This document shows, piece after piece, positions 43,617 through 53,229 of a stretch of DNA of 64,000 nt. The notes beneath the pieces are model-generated. The model worked only from the letters and a program-made list of their open reading frames with translations. It ran no database searches and had not been told where the DNA came from. The DNA comes from Pseudomonas sp. R84. GTDB taxonomy: Bacteria > Pseudomonadota > Gammaproteobacteria > Pseudomonadales > Pseudomonadaceae. The number at the start of each line of letters is the position of its first letter. Within the stretch, counting starts at the first letter, position 1. The translations under genes and the position numbers were made by a program. The DNA lies in assembly GCF_009834515.1 (NCBI RefSeq), contig NZ_CP019426.1, positions 4,639,501-4,703,500 of the forward strand. Direction: 5' to 3'.

Positions 43617-44206
43617 TTGGCATTCCATTGTTTCAAGTAAGCCATGATGGTATCCACCCCCTCATCTATTGAATGAGTCAGGGTATCGATTTTAACCTGC
43701 GGGGAATCCGGCACTTCGTAGGGCGAGTCGATGCCAGTGAAGTTCTTGATCAGCCCCTGTCGGGCTTTACTGTAGAGGCCCTTGGGATCTCGTCGCTCGC
43801 ATTCGCTCAGCGGCGTATCAAGATAGACTTCGATGAAAGACTCGTCACCAATCACACTGCGGGCAAGTGCACGATCACGATGGAATGGAGAGATGAAGGA
43901 CGTGATGACAATGAGCCCGGCATCCAGGAACAGGTTGGCTACTTCCGCCACTCGCCTGATATTTTCCGTTCGATCCTGATCACCGAATCCAAGGTCTTTG
44001 CACAGACCCATTCGTACGTTATCGCCATCAAGCAAATAAGTATGGAAGCCATTCGCTATGAGTTTTTGTTCAAGCGCATCGGCCAGCGAAGACTTACCCG
44101 AACCACTAAGACCGGTCAGCCAGATCACCACGGGGCGCTGATTTTTTTGCTCGCCACGCACCCGACTGGTCGTCGAAATAGGCTGGCAAGTGAGATTATT
44201 TTGCAT
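43613..44206 (-). CDS. cysC: Adenylylsulfate (APS) kinase
   Basis: 197-residue enzyme that phosphorylates APS to PAPS. The P-loop GLSGSGKSS (about 33-41), DGDNVR (about 60-65), the FISPFHRDR segment (about 105) and [11 protein letters not shown] (about 140) are all present. Unlike the housekeeping Pseudomonas CysNC fusion it is a stand-alone CysC with no sulfurylase domain or neighbour. It lies in the O-antigen operon 120 bp after the wbpL-like gene, and is coupled to the FAD-protein gene. PAPS for the local sulfotransferase is the obvious purpose. Confidence 0.93.
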   Translation of the reverse strand: MQNNLTCQPISTTSRVRGEQKNQRPVVIWLTGLSGSGKSSLADALEQKLIANGFHTYLLDGDNVRMGLCKDLGFGDQDRTENIRRVAEVANLFLDAGLIVITSFISPFHRDRALARSVIGDESFIEVYLDTPLSECERRDPKGLYSKARQGLIKNFTGIDSPYEVPDSPQVKIDTLTHSIDEGVDTIMAYLKQWNAK

Positions 44207-44326
44207 AATTTCTCGTCATATTGAAGTCTGACCATTTTCGAGTGCAGCACCTGACCCGCTAAGGGATGCCCGGGTCGCCTGCTTCGAGATTGTAAAACGC
44301 TCCGCTTGATGCAGATACCTTGCGAT

Positions 44327-45331
44327 TCAGGTCTCGCCTGCACCCAAGCGGTAGGCAATATAGATCAGCGGAGCAAATGCAATAAGCAGAGCGCTTATTA
44401 CGCTCAACATGCCCAACGCGACGAGCATCGATACAGGTAGCAGGAACAGCACGTTTATCATCACAATTGTGAGCGTAACTTTCATGTGACCTAACCGTCG
44501 AGCAGCATGCTGATATGCGTGCGAACTGTGTGCCTGATAAACCTTGTCACCTTTAAGCAGGCGCCGCACCAGTGTCCATGTCGCGTCCACAATAAAAACA
44601 CCCAACAGGATAATCCAGCTGAACAGTAGCTCAGGCTTGCTCCACGCTGCTTGAAGAGACAATACAGCGAGGACGATACCGAGAAAGCCACTCCCCGCAT
44701 CGCCCATGAAAATTTTCGCCGGGGGGAAATTCCACCATAAAAAACCTGCAACCGCTGCCGCCAGCATCAGTGGCGCCCAGATCAGTTCAACGCTCCCAAG
44801 GACGTAATAAACCAGACACATCCCCAAGCAAGCGCTGATCGCTTCGGCACTTGCCAGACCATCTATGCCGTCCATGAAGTTATAGAGGTTGAGCATCCAG
44901 ACCATGTAAATCAGCGCGAGAAAGCACCCGACCCATCCGGGTTCAATGCTTATGCCCCAGAGTGGGATCGCAGGCAGTCCATTCAGCCAGTACAAAGCCC
45001 AGGCCGCGGCGACGAAATGGCCAATCAACCGCCATCTGGCAGCCACGTGCCCGTGGTCATCAACGAATCCGAGAATGGCGATCAGCAAGCCTGAACCCGA
45101 TAACCCCCAGAGTGCGTCTGGACTGAGCAAATTCAAGTGGGCAAGGATTGGTACAGCAAGTAGAAAGGCGGCAACAATGGCAACGCCCCCGCCTCTTGGT
45201 GTTGGCGCAGAGTGGGAGCTGCGTTCATTGGGTATATCCATCAAGCTTTTCGCCAAAGCATATCGGCGCAGCACCAATGTCAAAATCCAAGACAATACGA
45301 ATACGGCAATTAACAGCCACCAAACATTCAT
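44327..45331 (-). CDS. wbpL: WbpL-like undecaprenyl-phosphate sugar-1-phosphate transferase
   Basis: 334-residue WecA/MraY-family membrane enzyme, about 10 helices. Signatures: DIPNERSSH (about 32), APTPRGGG, FVDDHGH (about 90), NLYNFMDGIDG (about 150) with catalytic Asp, and FMGDAGSGFLG (about 205). It starts O-chain synthesis by transferring a HexNAc-1-P, expected to be QuiNAc-1-P or FucNAc-1-P, to undecaprenyl phosphate. Start overlaps the epimerase stop (ATGA), so coupled. The C-terminal HAARRLGH-type loop contacts the acceptor. Confidence 0.93.
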   Translation of the reverse strand: MNVWWLLIAVFVLSWILTLVLRRYALAKSLMDIPNERSSHSAPTPRGGGVAIVAAFLLAVPILAHLNLLSPDALWGLSGSGLLIAILGFVDDHGHVAARWRLIGHFVAAAWALYWLNGLPAIPLWGISIEPGWVGCFLALIYMVWMLNLYNFMDGIDGLASAEAISACLGMCLVYYVLGSVELIWAPLMLAAAVAGFLWWNFPPAKIFMGDAGSGFLGIVLAVLSLQAAWSKPELLFSWIILLGVFIVDATWTLVRRLLKGDKVYQAHSSHAYQHAARRLGHMKVTLTIVMINVLFLLPVSMLVALGMLSVISALLIAFAPLIYIAYRLGAGET

Positions 45332-46287
45332 CTCTTTACGTTTTCCCGATAATGGTCAGCAGTCTGACGCATAGCGTCGTCAACACTGACGGGCGGCGTC
45401 CAACCCAGCAATTCTCGATTTTTACCAATGTCAATTTGCAGCGATCCGCAAAGTCGTTGGGCGAAAGCTTGCTTACCTAATGTCATCGCCGCCAGCTTCA
45501 ACAGCCACGCCGGCACGGGCACAAGTCGTGCGGATCTACCCATTGCGCGGGAAAGGCGTCGGAGCAATTGCGTTGTCGACAAGTCTTCGCCATCACTGAC
45601 TAAAAATGTCTGATTGGCCGCGAGGGGGTGATCAATGCATACGATGATCAAATTCACGAGATTGCCAATTGCTACAAAACTTCGCCGATTTCGGATCAAT
45701 CCAAGTGGCAGAGGAATGCCCTTATCAAGCCACATCATCATGTTCTGAAAGTTGGCCTTCACGCCAGGGCCATAAACCAGGGGAGGCCGAATAATGACAA
45801 CCTCCATCCCGGTTTCGGAGTGCAGTTTCTGCAACGCTTTTTCAGCTTCGTACTTGGAGATACCGTAAGGATCCACGGGATGCGGCTGGTTGTCTGCTTC
45901 ATAGACGCTGGGAGCAAATGAGCCTTCACCGTTGACTTTGATTGAACTGACAAAAATAAAGCGTTTGACTCCCGATTCCGCAGCCCGCCGCGCGAGCCTC
46001 AAGGTTCCTTCAACGTTAACCTTACGGAATTCCGTCAAAGCATCTTCTGCGGTTTCATTCATGACATGCACTCGAGCTGCAGCATGAATGACCACGTGAA
46101 CATCATCCAGTGCAGGCAAAAAATCCGCATTCATATCGAAGGGCTGGACGGAGCACAATCCATTTAACCGTGTGGCTCCACGCGATGCTGCGATCGGACA
46201 AAATTTCTTGTCCACCAGCAGCCTGAAAACCACAGCTTCTCCGACAAAACCGCTGGCCCCTGTCACCAATACCTTCAGGGCACTCAT
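45328..46287 (-). CDS. WbpV/WbpK-like NAD-dependent sugar reductase/epimerase
   Basis: 319-residue extended SDR. The GASGFVG motif (about 10-16), catalytic Ser in IFVSSIKVNG and YGISK Tyr/Lys (about 142-146) are intact. Close in layout to WbpV and WbpK, the C4-ketoreductases that convert the WbpM product to UDP-QuiNAc or UDP-FucNAc. Gene order WbpV-like then WbpL-like repeats P. aeruginosa O6. QuiNAc versus FucNAc cannot be decided by reading. ATGA-coupled with both neighbours. Confidence 0.88.
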   Translation of the reverse strand: MSALKVLVTGASGFVGEAVVFRLLVDKKFCPIAASRGATRLNGLCSVQPFDMNADFLPALDDVHVVIHAAARVHVMNETAEDALTEFRKVNVEGTLRLARRAAESGVKRFIFVSSIKVNGEGSFAPSVYEADNQPHPVDPYGISKYEAEKALQKLHSETGMEVVIIRPPLVYGPGVKANFQNMMMWLDKGIPLPLGLIRNRRSFVAIGNLVNLIIVCIDHPLAANQTFLVSDGEDLSTTQLLRRLSRAMGRSARLVPVPAWLLKLAAMTLGKQAFAQRLCGSLQIDIGKNRELLGWTPPVSVDDAMRQTADHYRENVKR

Positions 46288-47207
46288 CGCACCTTATTCC
46301 CAATCAACGCAGTAACCCAACAAATACAAAAGAAAAAAAACTTGTCCCTAACCCGACGCCGACACCGCCAGGCACTGAATGAAAGTTTAATTAACTGCCT
46401 GCGCCGCAGTTTGAGCCACGTCATTACAAACGGGTTTTTATCCTGCTCAATCAGTTGCACAATTAATTGCACCTGATTGAACCACCAGCCGTCATGAATA
46501 GTTTTGTAACGGGCAATCAATGGTGCCAGCCCCTTATTCGCGCCTACCTGATTACGTTCATGCTGGCGATAGTCCATCGTAGGCTCAGGGTCTATGTACC
46601 AGAGAAAACCATGGCTACGGGCGAAGGAATAGCAATACCAATCGTGCAGACTGACATCTTGTAATAGACGCCAATTACGTATCATTGACACCTTCAATGA
46701 ATCCGCGAGCTTTTTGCTCATTACGTAAGTACAACCAGGCCCCGCCGCCTCAAACAGAAAGTCCCACTCAACCTGAAGCTGCGCTTTATTCAGCAAATGG
46801 GTTCTTCCATCTGGCCAAAAAGCCGTGACATTACTGGAATAGGCGTCGACTTGACGACTATGGATGGCATGAGTCGCACGCTGAAGCTTGTCTACGTGCC
46901 AAATATCATCCTGATCGGCAAAGGCTACGAAATCGAATGTTTCAAACTCGACATCGCGGATGAGTCGGAAAAAATTACGAGATGCTCCACCAAAACTACC
47001 CGCTGGCGGCAAGATCCGAACTTGAGGGTGCCTGGAAGCGTAAACCGCACACCACGCTTCTGTACCGTCGGTGGAGGGGTCGATACTTATATAAACGGTT
47101 ACATCAACAGCTGACTGGCGAAGAATCGAGGCCAACTGCTCCTCGATCCACTGCATGCCATTATAAGCAGCCAGCAAAACTGCAACCTTGGGATGTTTTA
47201 CTGGCAT
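46284..47207 (-). CDS. GT2 family glycosyltransferase (rhamnosyltransferase-like)
   Basis: 307-residue GT-A enzyme. VAVLLAAYNGMQWIEEQL, SIDPSTDGTEAW and AFADQDDIWHVDKLQ are typical GT2 motifs, with metal-binding Asp residues in DQDD. C-terminal HDWY, then MDYRQHERNQVGANKG match the paralogue at 28492, so both probably use a similar donor. It follows rmlA by 55 bp on the minus strand. A likely role is addition of dTDP-rhamnose to the primed lipid. A C-terminal hydrophobic end (FFFFCICWVTAL) may attach it to the membrane. Confidence 0.85.
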   Translation of the reverse strand: MPVKHPKVAVLLAAYNGMQWIEEQLASILRQSAVDVTVYISIDPSTDGTEAWCAVYASRHPQVRILPPAGSFGGASRNFFRLIRDVEFETFDFVAFADQDDIWHVDKLQRATHAIHSRQVDAYSSNVTAFWPDGRTHLLNKAQLQVEWDFLFEAAGPGCTYVMSKKLADSLKVSMIRNWRLLQDVSLHDWYCYSFARSHGFLWYIDPEPTMDYRQHERNQVGANKGLAPLIARYKTIHDGWWFNQVQLIVQLIEQDKNPFVMTWLKLRRRQLIKLSFSAWRCRRRVRDKFFFFCICWVTALIGNKVR

Positions 47208-47262
47208 GCCATTCCTGCTCGCACTGAAAAACGCTGATGTTCGACGGGATCTGGCGTTCGAA

Positions 47263-48153
47263 TCAGTGAGAAGGTGAGTCCAGCAGTTTCTGAAGATACT
47301 GACCGTAGCCAGTCTTCTTCAGCGCATCGGCTTGCTCACCCAACTGCTCGGCAGAAATCCAACCGTTGTGGAAAGCGATCTCTTCCAGGCAAGCTACTTT
47401 CAGACCTTGACGCTGTTCGATGGTGTGCACAAAGTGACTGGCCTCGAGCAAAGAATCGTGAGTGCCCGTGTCGAGCCAAGCGAAACCACGGCCAAGCATC
47501 TCGACACTGAGAGACTTGCGCTCAAGATAAACACGATTCACGTCAGTAATTTCCAGCTCACCACGCTCGGAAGGCTTGATGTTCTTGGCTATTTCCACAA
47601 CGTCGTTGTCATAGAAATAAAGACCCGTTACTGCGTAGTTGGATTTGGGTTTCAGCGGCTTCTCTTCAATGCTGAGCGCTCGGCCTGAAGCGTCGAACTC
47701 GACTACACCAAAACGCTCGGGATCAGAAACGTGATAACCAAACACGGTCGCGCCGCTCTTCTGTTCTGTAGCCGAACGCAAATTGTCCGAGAAATGTTGG
47801 CCATAGAAAATATTGTCGCCGAGGATCAGGCAGCAAGGATCCTGACCAATGAACTCTTCTCCAATAATAAAAGCCTGAGCCAGTCCATCCGGAGTAGGTT
47901 GTTCTGCATAGGTCAACTGGATGCCATACAGACTGCCATCGCCCAATAACTTGCGAAACAGCGGCAAGTCCTCAGGTGTGGAAATGATCAGAATTTCGCG
48001 CATCCCCGCCAGCATCAATACCGACAGTGGATAAAAGATCATCGGTTTGTCATAGATCGGCAGCATTTGCTTGGAAACACCAAGCGTAAGCGGGTGAAGA
48101 CGAGTGCCCGAACCGCCAGCGAGAATGATGCCTTTACGATTTGTCGTGGTCAT
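47263..48153 (-). CDS. rmlA: Glucose-1-phosphate thymidylyltransferase
   Basis: 296-residue nucleotidyltransferase that makes dTDP-glucose, first step of the rhamnose pathway. Signature [11 protein letters not shown] near residue 13, [18 protein letters not shown] (about 112), and [10 protein letters not shown] (about 165) are all present. The length is that of RmlA. Its start overlaps the end of rmlD by 4 bp; translational coupling is likely. It serves both rhamnose and the inferred amino sugar. Confidence 0.96.
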   Translation of the reverse strand: MTTTNRKGIILAGGSGTRLHPLTLGVSKQMLPIYDKPMIFYPLSVLMLAGMREILIISTPEDLPLFRKLLGDGSLYGIQLTYAEQPTPDGLAQAFIIGEEFIGQDPCCLILGDNIFYGQHFSDNLRSATEQKSGATVFGYHVSDPERFGVVEFDASGRALSIEEKPLKPKSNYAVTGLYFYDNDVVEIAKNIKPSERGELEITDVNRVYLERKSLSVEMLGRGFAWLDTGTHDSLLEASHFVHTIEQRQGLKVACLEEIAFHNGWISAEQLGEQADALKKTGYGQYLQKLLDSPSH

Positions 48154-49043
48154 TTGTTCAGAACTTCCCTAAGCATTCGGGTTACACCACTTTGCCAATC
48201 CGGCAAGTGTAGAGAAAAATTGTCACGCAGCTTCTGAGTATTCAATCGAGAATTCAGAGGGCGGCGCGCAGGTGTCGGATAAGCGGTTGTTTCGATGGCG
48301 TTAACCGTCGCCACAGCCAACTCCTCGCCTTGGAGTTTTGCGAAGTCAATTACGTGAGTGGCATATCCATGCCAAGACACTTCACCAGCTGAGGCCAAAT
48401 GATAGAGGCCAGCCAGTTCTGGACGCTTGATGATTTGCTGAATAGCCAACGCCGTAACGTCAGCGATCAGATCCGCACCTGTAGGAGCACCGATCTGATC
48501 CGCAATCACGCTCAATGTTTCGCGGTCCTTCGCCAGCCGTAGCATTGTCTTTGCGAAGTTGTTGCCGCGCGTACCGTAAACCCAGCTAGTGCGGAAGATC
48601 AGATACTTGCAACCCGACGCGATAATTGCCTGTTCGCCGGCTAACTTGCTGGAGCCATAATGATTCACCGGCGCAACAGCATCCGTCTCCTGCCATGGCG
48701 TCACGCCCTGGCCACTGAAGACGTAATCCGTTGAGTAGTGAACCAGCCAGGCACCCAATGCTGCGGCTTCTTTGGCCATAACACTACTCGCGAGGCCGTT
48801 TACGCGATCTGCCAATTCAGTATCCGACTCAGCTTTGTCAACCGCCGTATAGGCGGCAGCATTAACGATCACGTCGGGCTTTACCTGACGAATCGTTGCG
48901 CCCAAGGATTCAAGATTAGATAGATCACCGCTCAGACCATCAACGGAATGCCGATCAAGAGCGACCAGTTCTCCAAGCGGCGCCAGTGAGCGTTGCAGCT
49001 CCCAGCCCACCTGACCGTTCTTTCCTAAAAGGAGGATCTTCAT
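48150..49043 (-). CDS. rmlD: dTDP-4-dehydrorhamnose reductase
   Basis: 297-residue SDR that reduces dTDP-4-keto-rhamnose to dTDP-L-rhamnose. N-terminal [10 protein letters not shown] binds NAD(P)H, and [18 protein letters not shown] and the YGSSK motif (about 127) are present. Its ATG overlaps the rmlB stop by 4 bp. The usual partner RmlC epimerase is not encoded in the window and must come from elsewhere in the genome. Confidence 0.95.
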   Translation of the reverse strand: MKILLLGKNGQVGWELQRSLAPLGELVALDRHSVDGLSGDLSNLESLGATIRQVKPDVIVNAAAYTAVDKAESDTELADRVNGLASSVMAKEAAALGAWLVHYSTDYVFSGQGVTPWQETDAVAPVNHYGSSKLAGEQAIIASGCKYLIFRTSWVYGTRGNNFAKTMLRLAKDRETLSVIADQIGAPTGADLIADVTALAIQQIIKRPELAGLYHLASAGEVSWHGYATHVIDFAKLQGEELAVATVNAIETTAYPTPARRPLNSRLNTQKLRDNFSLHLPDWQSGVTRMLREVLNK

Positions 49044-50116
49044 GCTTTGCTCGAACGATCCGCGTAGTTCTGATCAATCCACTGCTGGTAGCTACCGCTC
49101 TTCACGTGCTCAACCCATTCAGTGTTATTCAGATACCACTCAACAGTCTTGCGAATACCAGTCTCGAAAGTCTCTTCCGGAGTCCAGCCCAGTTCTCGCT
49201 GAATCTTGCTAGCGTCGATTGCATAGCGAACGTCGTGACCAGGACGATCCTGTACATAAGTAATCAGGCTGGCATGCGGGCGGTGAGCTGAATCAGGACG
49301 CAACTCATCGAGCAACGCACAGAGGGTGTGCACCACTTCGATGTTTTGTTTTTCGTTATGACCGCCGATGTTGTAAGTCTCACCGATCACGCCTTCGGTG
49401 ACGACTTTGTACAACGCGCGCGCGTGATCTTCGACATACAGCCAGTCACGTACCTGGTTGCCTTTGCCATAAACCGGCAGAGGCTTGCCTTCCAGCGCAT
49501 TGAGAATGATCAGCGGGATCAGTTTCTCAGGGAAATGGCATGGGCCGTAGTTGTTCGAGCAGTTAGTCACCAAGGTAGGCAGGCCGTAAGTGCGGGCCCA
49601 GGCACGAACCAGGTGATCGGAGCTGGCCTTGCTGGCCGAGTAAGGCGAACTTGGCTGGTAAGGCGTGGTTTCGGTGAAGAGGTCTTCCGGACCTTCGAGG
49701 TCTCCGTAAACTTCGTCAGTCGAAATATGGTGAAAGCGGAAACTGGCTTTACGCGCATCATCCAGAGCGGCCCAGTAGTGGCGGGCAGCTTCAAGCAGCG
49801 TGTACGTACCGATGATATTGGTCTGGATGAACTCGGAAGGACCGGAGATCGAGCGATCAACGTGGGATTCTGCGGCCAGATGCATGATTGCATCAGGCTG
49901 GTGCTCACGCAGGACACGGTCGATCTGATCACGATCACAGATATCGACTCGTTCAAATACGTAGCGCGAATTCTGGCTGACTTCTGCCAGGGACTCCAGA
50001 TTGCCGGCGTAAGTCAGCTTATCGACGTTAACGACAGCATCGGACGTGTTGGAGATGATGTGACGGATGACTGCCGAACCAATAAAGCCGGCGCCGCCGG
50101 TAACTAGAATTTTCAC
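49040..50116 (-). CDS. rmlB: dTDP-glucose 4,6-dehydratase
   Basis: 358 residues from GTG at 50116 ([14 protein letters not shown]), matching the family length; the frame opens 28 codons earlier at 50200, with unlikely sequence. NAD-binding GGAGFIG (about 7-13), [12 protein letters not shown], the STDEVYG catalytic segment (about 133) with Asp and Glu, and YSASK (about 168) are intact. It makes dTDP-4-keto-6-deoxyglucose, the branch point for rhamnose and for the aminotransferase at 33064. First gene of the minus-strand O-antigen operon. Confidence 0.95.
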   Translation of the reverse strand: MKILVTGGAGFIGSAVIRHIISNTSDAVVNVDKLTYAGNLESLAEVSQNSRYVFERVDICDRDQIDRVLREHQPDAIMHLAAESHVDRSISGPSEFIQTNIIGTYTLLEAARHYWAALDDARKASFRFHHISTDEVYGDLEGPEDLFTETTPYQPSSPYSASKASSDHLVRAWARTYGLPTLVTNCSNNYGPCHFPEKLIPLIILNALEGKPLPVYGKGNQVRDWLYVEDHARALYKVVTEGVIGETYNIGGHNEKQNIEVVHTLCALLDELRPDSAHRPHASLITYVQDRPGHDVRYAIDASKIQRELGWTPEETFETGIRKTVEWYLNNTEWVEHVKSGSYQQWIDQNYADRSSKA

Positions 50117-50255
50117 GCGAAACGATACCCTTGAGCTGCGGACAGCGCTGCCATGAGCGCTGTCTAATCCATGAATGCAGAAGCCACTCGCAGTTGGCAT
50201 CCGTCAGAGTCAGTCTGAATTGACATGCAATAAGGCACGATCAAACAAGGGACGC

Positions 50256-50284
50256 ATTTTACAGCTTAATGATGGTTTTACTAA
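50256..50284 (-). promoter_or_regulatory. Candidate promoter of the minus-strand O-antigen operon
   Basis: On the minus strand TTAGTA, 17 bp, then TAAAAT, about 140 bp ahead of rmlB. The -10 matches five of six positions, the -35 is weak. The region between lapA and rmlB (50117-50337) is the only A/T-rich gap here, and no better candidate was seen. Confidence 0.35.
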
Positions 50285-50337
50285 TGGATAAAGACAGGCA
50301 GAGGCGCAATTTCGACAGACGCCCTGCCCCTGCTGCT

Positions 50338-50577
50338 TCAGACCAGTCGCTTGCGAGCGGCTCTGGACGAGCGTCCCAGGAACCAGCCCAACACTGGACC
50401 AATTAACATGCCAATGAGCAACGCCAATACAACGACCAGCGAAACCGGCAACTGCGGCCCAGACAAACCTAAAAACAATAACGACACCGATTGCTGGTTC
50501 TCTAGCACAAACGCCAGAATCGCCAACACCAGGAGAAAAATAAATACACCAAGAAATATGCGCTTAAGGTTACGCAT
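50338..50577 (-). CDS. LapA domain-containing small membrane protein
   Basis: 79-residue protein with two hydrophobic helices (about 5-25 and 40-65) and a short basic C-terminus (SSRAARKRLV). It matches the lipopolysaccharide assembly protein A (DUF1049) family. Its place immediately downstream of ihfB, 27 bp away, is conserved in Pseudomonas. The family is tied to LPS assembly, and LapA partners LapB in E. coli; a LapB gene is not in the window. Confidence 0.85.
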   Translation of the reverse strand: MRNLKRIFLGVFIFLLVLAILAFVLENQQSVSLLFLGLSGPQLPVSLVVVLALLIGMLIGPVLGWFLGRSSRAARKRLV

Positions 50578-50604
50578 GAGTAACCCCTTGAGAAATAGCA
50601 GCTG

Positions 50605-50901
50605 TCAAACCCCTTCCTCCTCTTCCTCATTCACCCGATCACGCAGCTCTTTGCCCGGCTTGAAATGCGGAACGAATTTACCGTCAAGACTGACGGATTG
50701 ACCGGTCTTCGGGTTACGACCAACGCGCGGCGCGCGGTAATGCAGGGAGAAGCTGCCAAACCCACGGATCTCAATGCGATCACCGGTGGCAAGGCATTGG
50801 GACATTTGCTCAAGCATGGTCTTGATGGCCAGCTCCACATCCTTGGATGAGAGCAGCCCTTGATGGGTGACAATTCGTTCGATCAACTCCGACTTCGTCA
50901 T
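50605..50901 (-). CDS. ihfB: Integration host factor subunit beta
   Basis: 98-residue DNA-bending protein of the HU/IHF family. The N-terminal [10 protein letters not shown], the dimer core and the DNA-clamping arm ending in [12 protein letters not shown] (about 55-70) are typical, and the tail VNEEEEEGV is slightly acidic. It pairs with IhfA to bend DNA at promoters such as sigma-54 ones. GGAAAAATATG-type leader (GGGAAAAAT) sits before its ATG. It marks the conserved right boundary of Pseudomonas O-antigen loci. Confidence 0.96.
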   Translation of the reverse strand: MTKSELIERIVTHQGLLSSKDVELAIKTMLEQMSQCLATGDRIEIRGFGSFSLHYRAPRVGRNPKTGQSVSLDGKFVPHFKPGKELRDRVNEEEEEGV

Positions 50902-51053
50902 ATTTTTCCCTTCTTTTTCAAGCAGCTAGATCAGCGCTTGAAAGGTTTTAGCACGCCCGGAAGATTTTGAACAGCCCAGGGATTGACATATCTTCCGCCG
51001 CATCGAAACGCCCATTTTCAGGGCATAAAACCAACAGACAGATCATCGCGTGC

Positions 51054-51332
51054 TCAACGACATATCACCAACATGGTTCGCGTCACATAGCCTGCCGGGT
51101 TGAAGCCAAAAGGAAACTCATCTTCATCCTTGGCATCATCTGATCGCGTGATCACTTTGTACCCTGCCCCCTTGCACTCTTTAGCTGCGCGCTTTTGACA
51201 CTTCTCCCAACCAGAGCCCAACCCAGAGCAGTCGACCTCTATACCACTGACGCCGCGCACGGCATGAGTCTTGGCACTGGTGGTACAACCCGCCAAAAGC
51301 AATACAGCGATGAGGACAATAAACTTGTTCAT
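51054..51332 (-). CDS. Small hypothetical lipoprotein
   Basis: 92 residues from the ATG at 51332, which has AGGAAG 5 bp upstream; a longer frame starts at 51428. The signal peptide MNKFIVLIAVLLLAGC has a perfect lipobox LAGC with Cys16. The mature chain of about 77 residues carries four cysteines (VDCSG, KCQKR, KECKG, VICR), probably two disulfides in the periplasm. It lies alone between rpsA and ihfB on the same strand. Function unknown. Confidence 0.72.
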   Translation of the reverse strand: MNKFIVLIAVLLLAGCTTSAKTHAVRGVSGIEVDCSGLGSGWEKCQKRAAKECKGAGYKVITRSDDAKDEDEFPFGFNPAGYVTRTMLVICR

Positions 51333-51501
51333 CCACTTCCTTATGCCAGGCAGCTGCCCGACGACTACACGCTTAAGACCAAGCTTAGTCGTGAATAGGC
51401 GATTGATCCGATTAAAGAAACAGACCACCCCGGAAATGGTTTGGTTTCACGCAGCAACCGATTCACAGAAGCGAACCCGCATTTCTATAAATCACAGGCA
51501 C

Positions 51502-51530
51502 AAAAAAGGGCGACCGAAGTCGCCCTTTTT
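51502..51530 (-). terminator. Rho-independent terminator after rpsA
   Basis: Stem AAGGGCGAC/GTCGCCCTT with loop TTCG-like CGAA, followed on the minus strand by T residues, 17 bp past the rpsA stop. Confidence 0.9.
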
Positions 51531-51546
51531 AATGATCAAGCAGAAC

Positions 51547-53229
51547 TTAGTTCTGTTTGGCCATTGCCTGGCGCAGCAGTGCCGCCATGGTGGTGTCGCC
51601 AGCAGGAGCTTCTTCAGCCTTCAGGCTTTGGATAGCTTCTTTCTCTTCAGCATCGTCTTTCGACTTGATGGAGAGCTGGATTACGCGGCTCTTGCGATCA
51701 ACGCTGATGATCTTGGCTTCTACTTCCTGGCCTTCTTTCAGAACGTTGCGCGCGTCTTCAACGCGGTCACGGCTGATTTCGGAGGCTTTCAAAGTCGCTT
51801 CGATATCGTCGGCCAGAACGATGATGGCGCCTTTGGCGTCAACTTCTTTCACAGTACCTTTAACGATTGCGCCTTTGTCGTTCTCTTGAACGTACTCGGA
51901 GAACGGATCGCTTTCCAGTTGCTTGATACCCAGGGAGATACGCTCACGCTCTGGGTCAACCGACAGGATAACGGTGTCCAGCTCGTCGCCCTTCTTGAAA
52001 CGACGTACGGCTTCTTCGCCCACTTCGTTCCAGGAGATGTCGGACAGGTGAACCAGACCGTCGATGCCGCCGTCCAAACCAATGAAGATACCGAAATCGG
52101 TGATCGACTTGATGGTGCCGGAGATTTTATCGCCCTTGTTGAACTGGCCAGAGAAATCTTCCCATGGGTTAGATTTGCACTGCTTGATGCCCAGGGAGAT
52201 ACGACGACGCTCTTCGTCGATGTCCAGAACCATAACTTCCACTTCGTCGCCGACTTGTACGACTTTCGAAGGGTGGATGTTCTTGTTGGTCCAGTCCATT
52301 TCCGAAACGTGTACCAGACCTTCAACGCCTTCTTCCAGCTCAGCGAAGCAGCCGTAGTCGGTCAGGTTGGTTACACGAGCGGTAACGCGAGTGCTTTCTG
52401 GGTAACGAGCTTTGATAGCAACCCATGGATCTTCGCCCAGTTGCTTCAGGCCCAGGGAAACACGGTTGCGTTCGCGATCGTATTTCAGAACCTTAACGTC
52501 GATTTCGTCACCAACGTTGACGATCTCGGAAGGATGCTTGATGCGCTTCCAAGCCATGTCGGTGATGTGCAGCAGGCCGTCCACGCCACCCAGATCGACG
52601 AATGCGCCGTAATCGGTGAGGTTTTTGACGATACCTTTGACTTGCTGGCCTTCCTGCAGGGATTCCAGCAGAGCTTCACGCTCGGCGGAGTTCTCGGCTT
52701 CCAGGACGCTGCGACGGGAAACGACAACGTTGTTGCGCTTCTGGTCCAGCTTGATGACCTTGAATTCCAGCTCTTTGCCTTCCAGGTGCGTGGTGTCGCG
52801 CACTGGACGGACGTCAACCAGGGAACCTGGCAGGAACGCACGGATGCCGTTAACGTCGACAGTGAAGCCGCCTTTAACCTTACCGTTGATAACGCCCTTG
52901 ACCACTTCCTCAGCTGCGAAGGCTGCTTCCAGAACGATCCAGCACTCAGCGCGCTTGGCTTTTTCACGGGACAGCTTGGTTTCACCGAAGCCGTCTTCAA
53001 CCGAATCCAGAGCAACGTGAACTTCGTCACCGACATTGATAGTCAGATCGCCAGCGTCGTTGTAGAACTGCTCAAGCGGGATGAGTGCTTCAGACTTCAG
53101 GCCAGCGTGAACGGTTACCCAGCGAGCTTGGTAATCGATATCAACGATAACACCGGTGATGATGGAGCCTGCCTGAAGGTTCAGGGTTTTTAGGCTTTCT
53201 TCAAAGAGTTCCGCAAAGCTTTCGCTCAT
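51547..53229 (-). CDS. rpsA: 30S ribosomal protein S1
   Basis: 560-residue mRNA-binding ribosomal protein made of six OB-fold S1 motifs, the first two for ribosome contact. Repeats are visible with [19 protein letters not shown] ends and [33 protein letters not shown] loops. The start at 53229 (MSESFAELF) matches the family; the upstream codons are not conserved. The codon usage is visibly biased to highly expressed type. Autogenous control through its leader is known for the E. coli gene. Confidence 0.97.
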   Translation of the reverse strand: MSESFAELFEESLKTLNLQAGSIITGVIVDIDYQARWVTVHAGLKSEALIPLEQFYNDAGDLTINVGDEVHVALDSVEDGFGETKLSREKAKRAECWIVLEAAFAAEEVVKGVINGKVKGGFTVDVNGIRAFLPGSLVDVRPVRDTTHLEGKELEFKVIKLDQKRNNVVVSRRSVLEAENSAEREALLESLQEGQQVKGIVKNLTDYGAFVDLGGVDGLLHITDMAWKRIKHPSEIVNVGDEIDVKVLKYDRERNRVSLGLKQLGEDPWVAIKARYPESTRVTARVTNLTDYGCFAELEEGVEGLVHVSEMDWTNKNIHPSKVVQVGDEVEVMVLDIDEERRRISLGIKQCKSNPWEDFSGQFNKGDKISGTIKSITDFGIFIGLDGGIDGLVHLSDISWNEVGEEAVRRFKKGDELDTVILSVDPERERISLGIKQLESDPFSEYVQENDKGAIVKGTVKEVDAKGAIIVLADDIEATLKASEISRDRVEDARNVLKEGQEVEAKIISVDRKSRVIQLSIKSKDDAEEKEAIQSLKAEEAPAGDTTMAALLRQAMAKQN

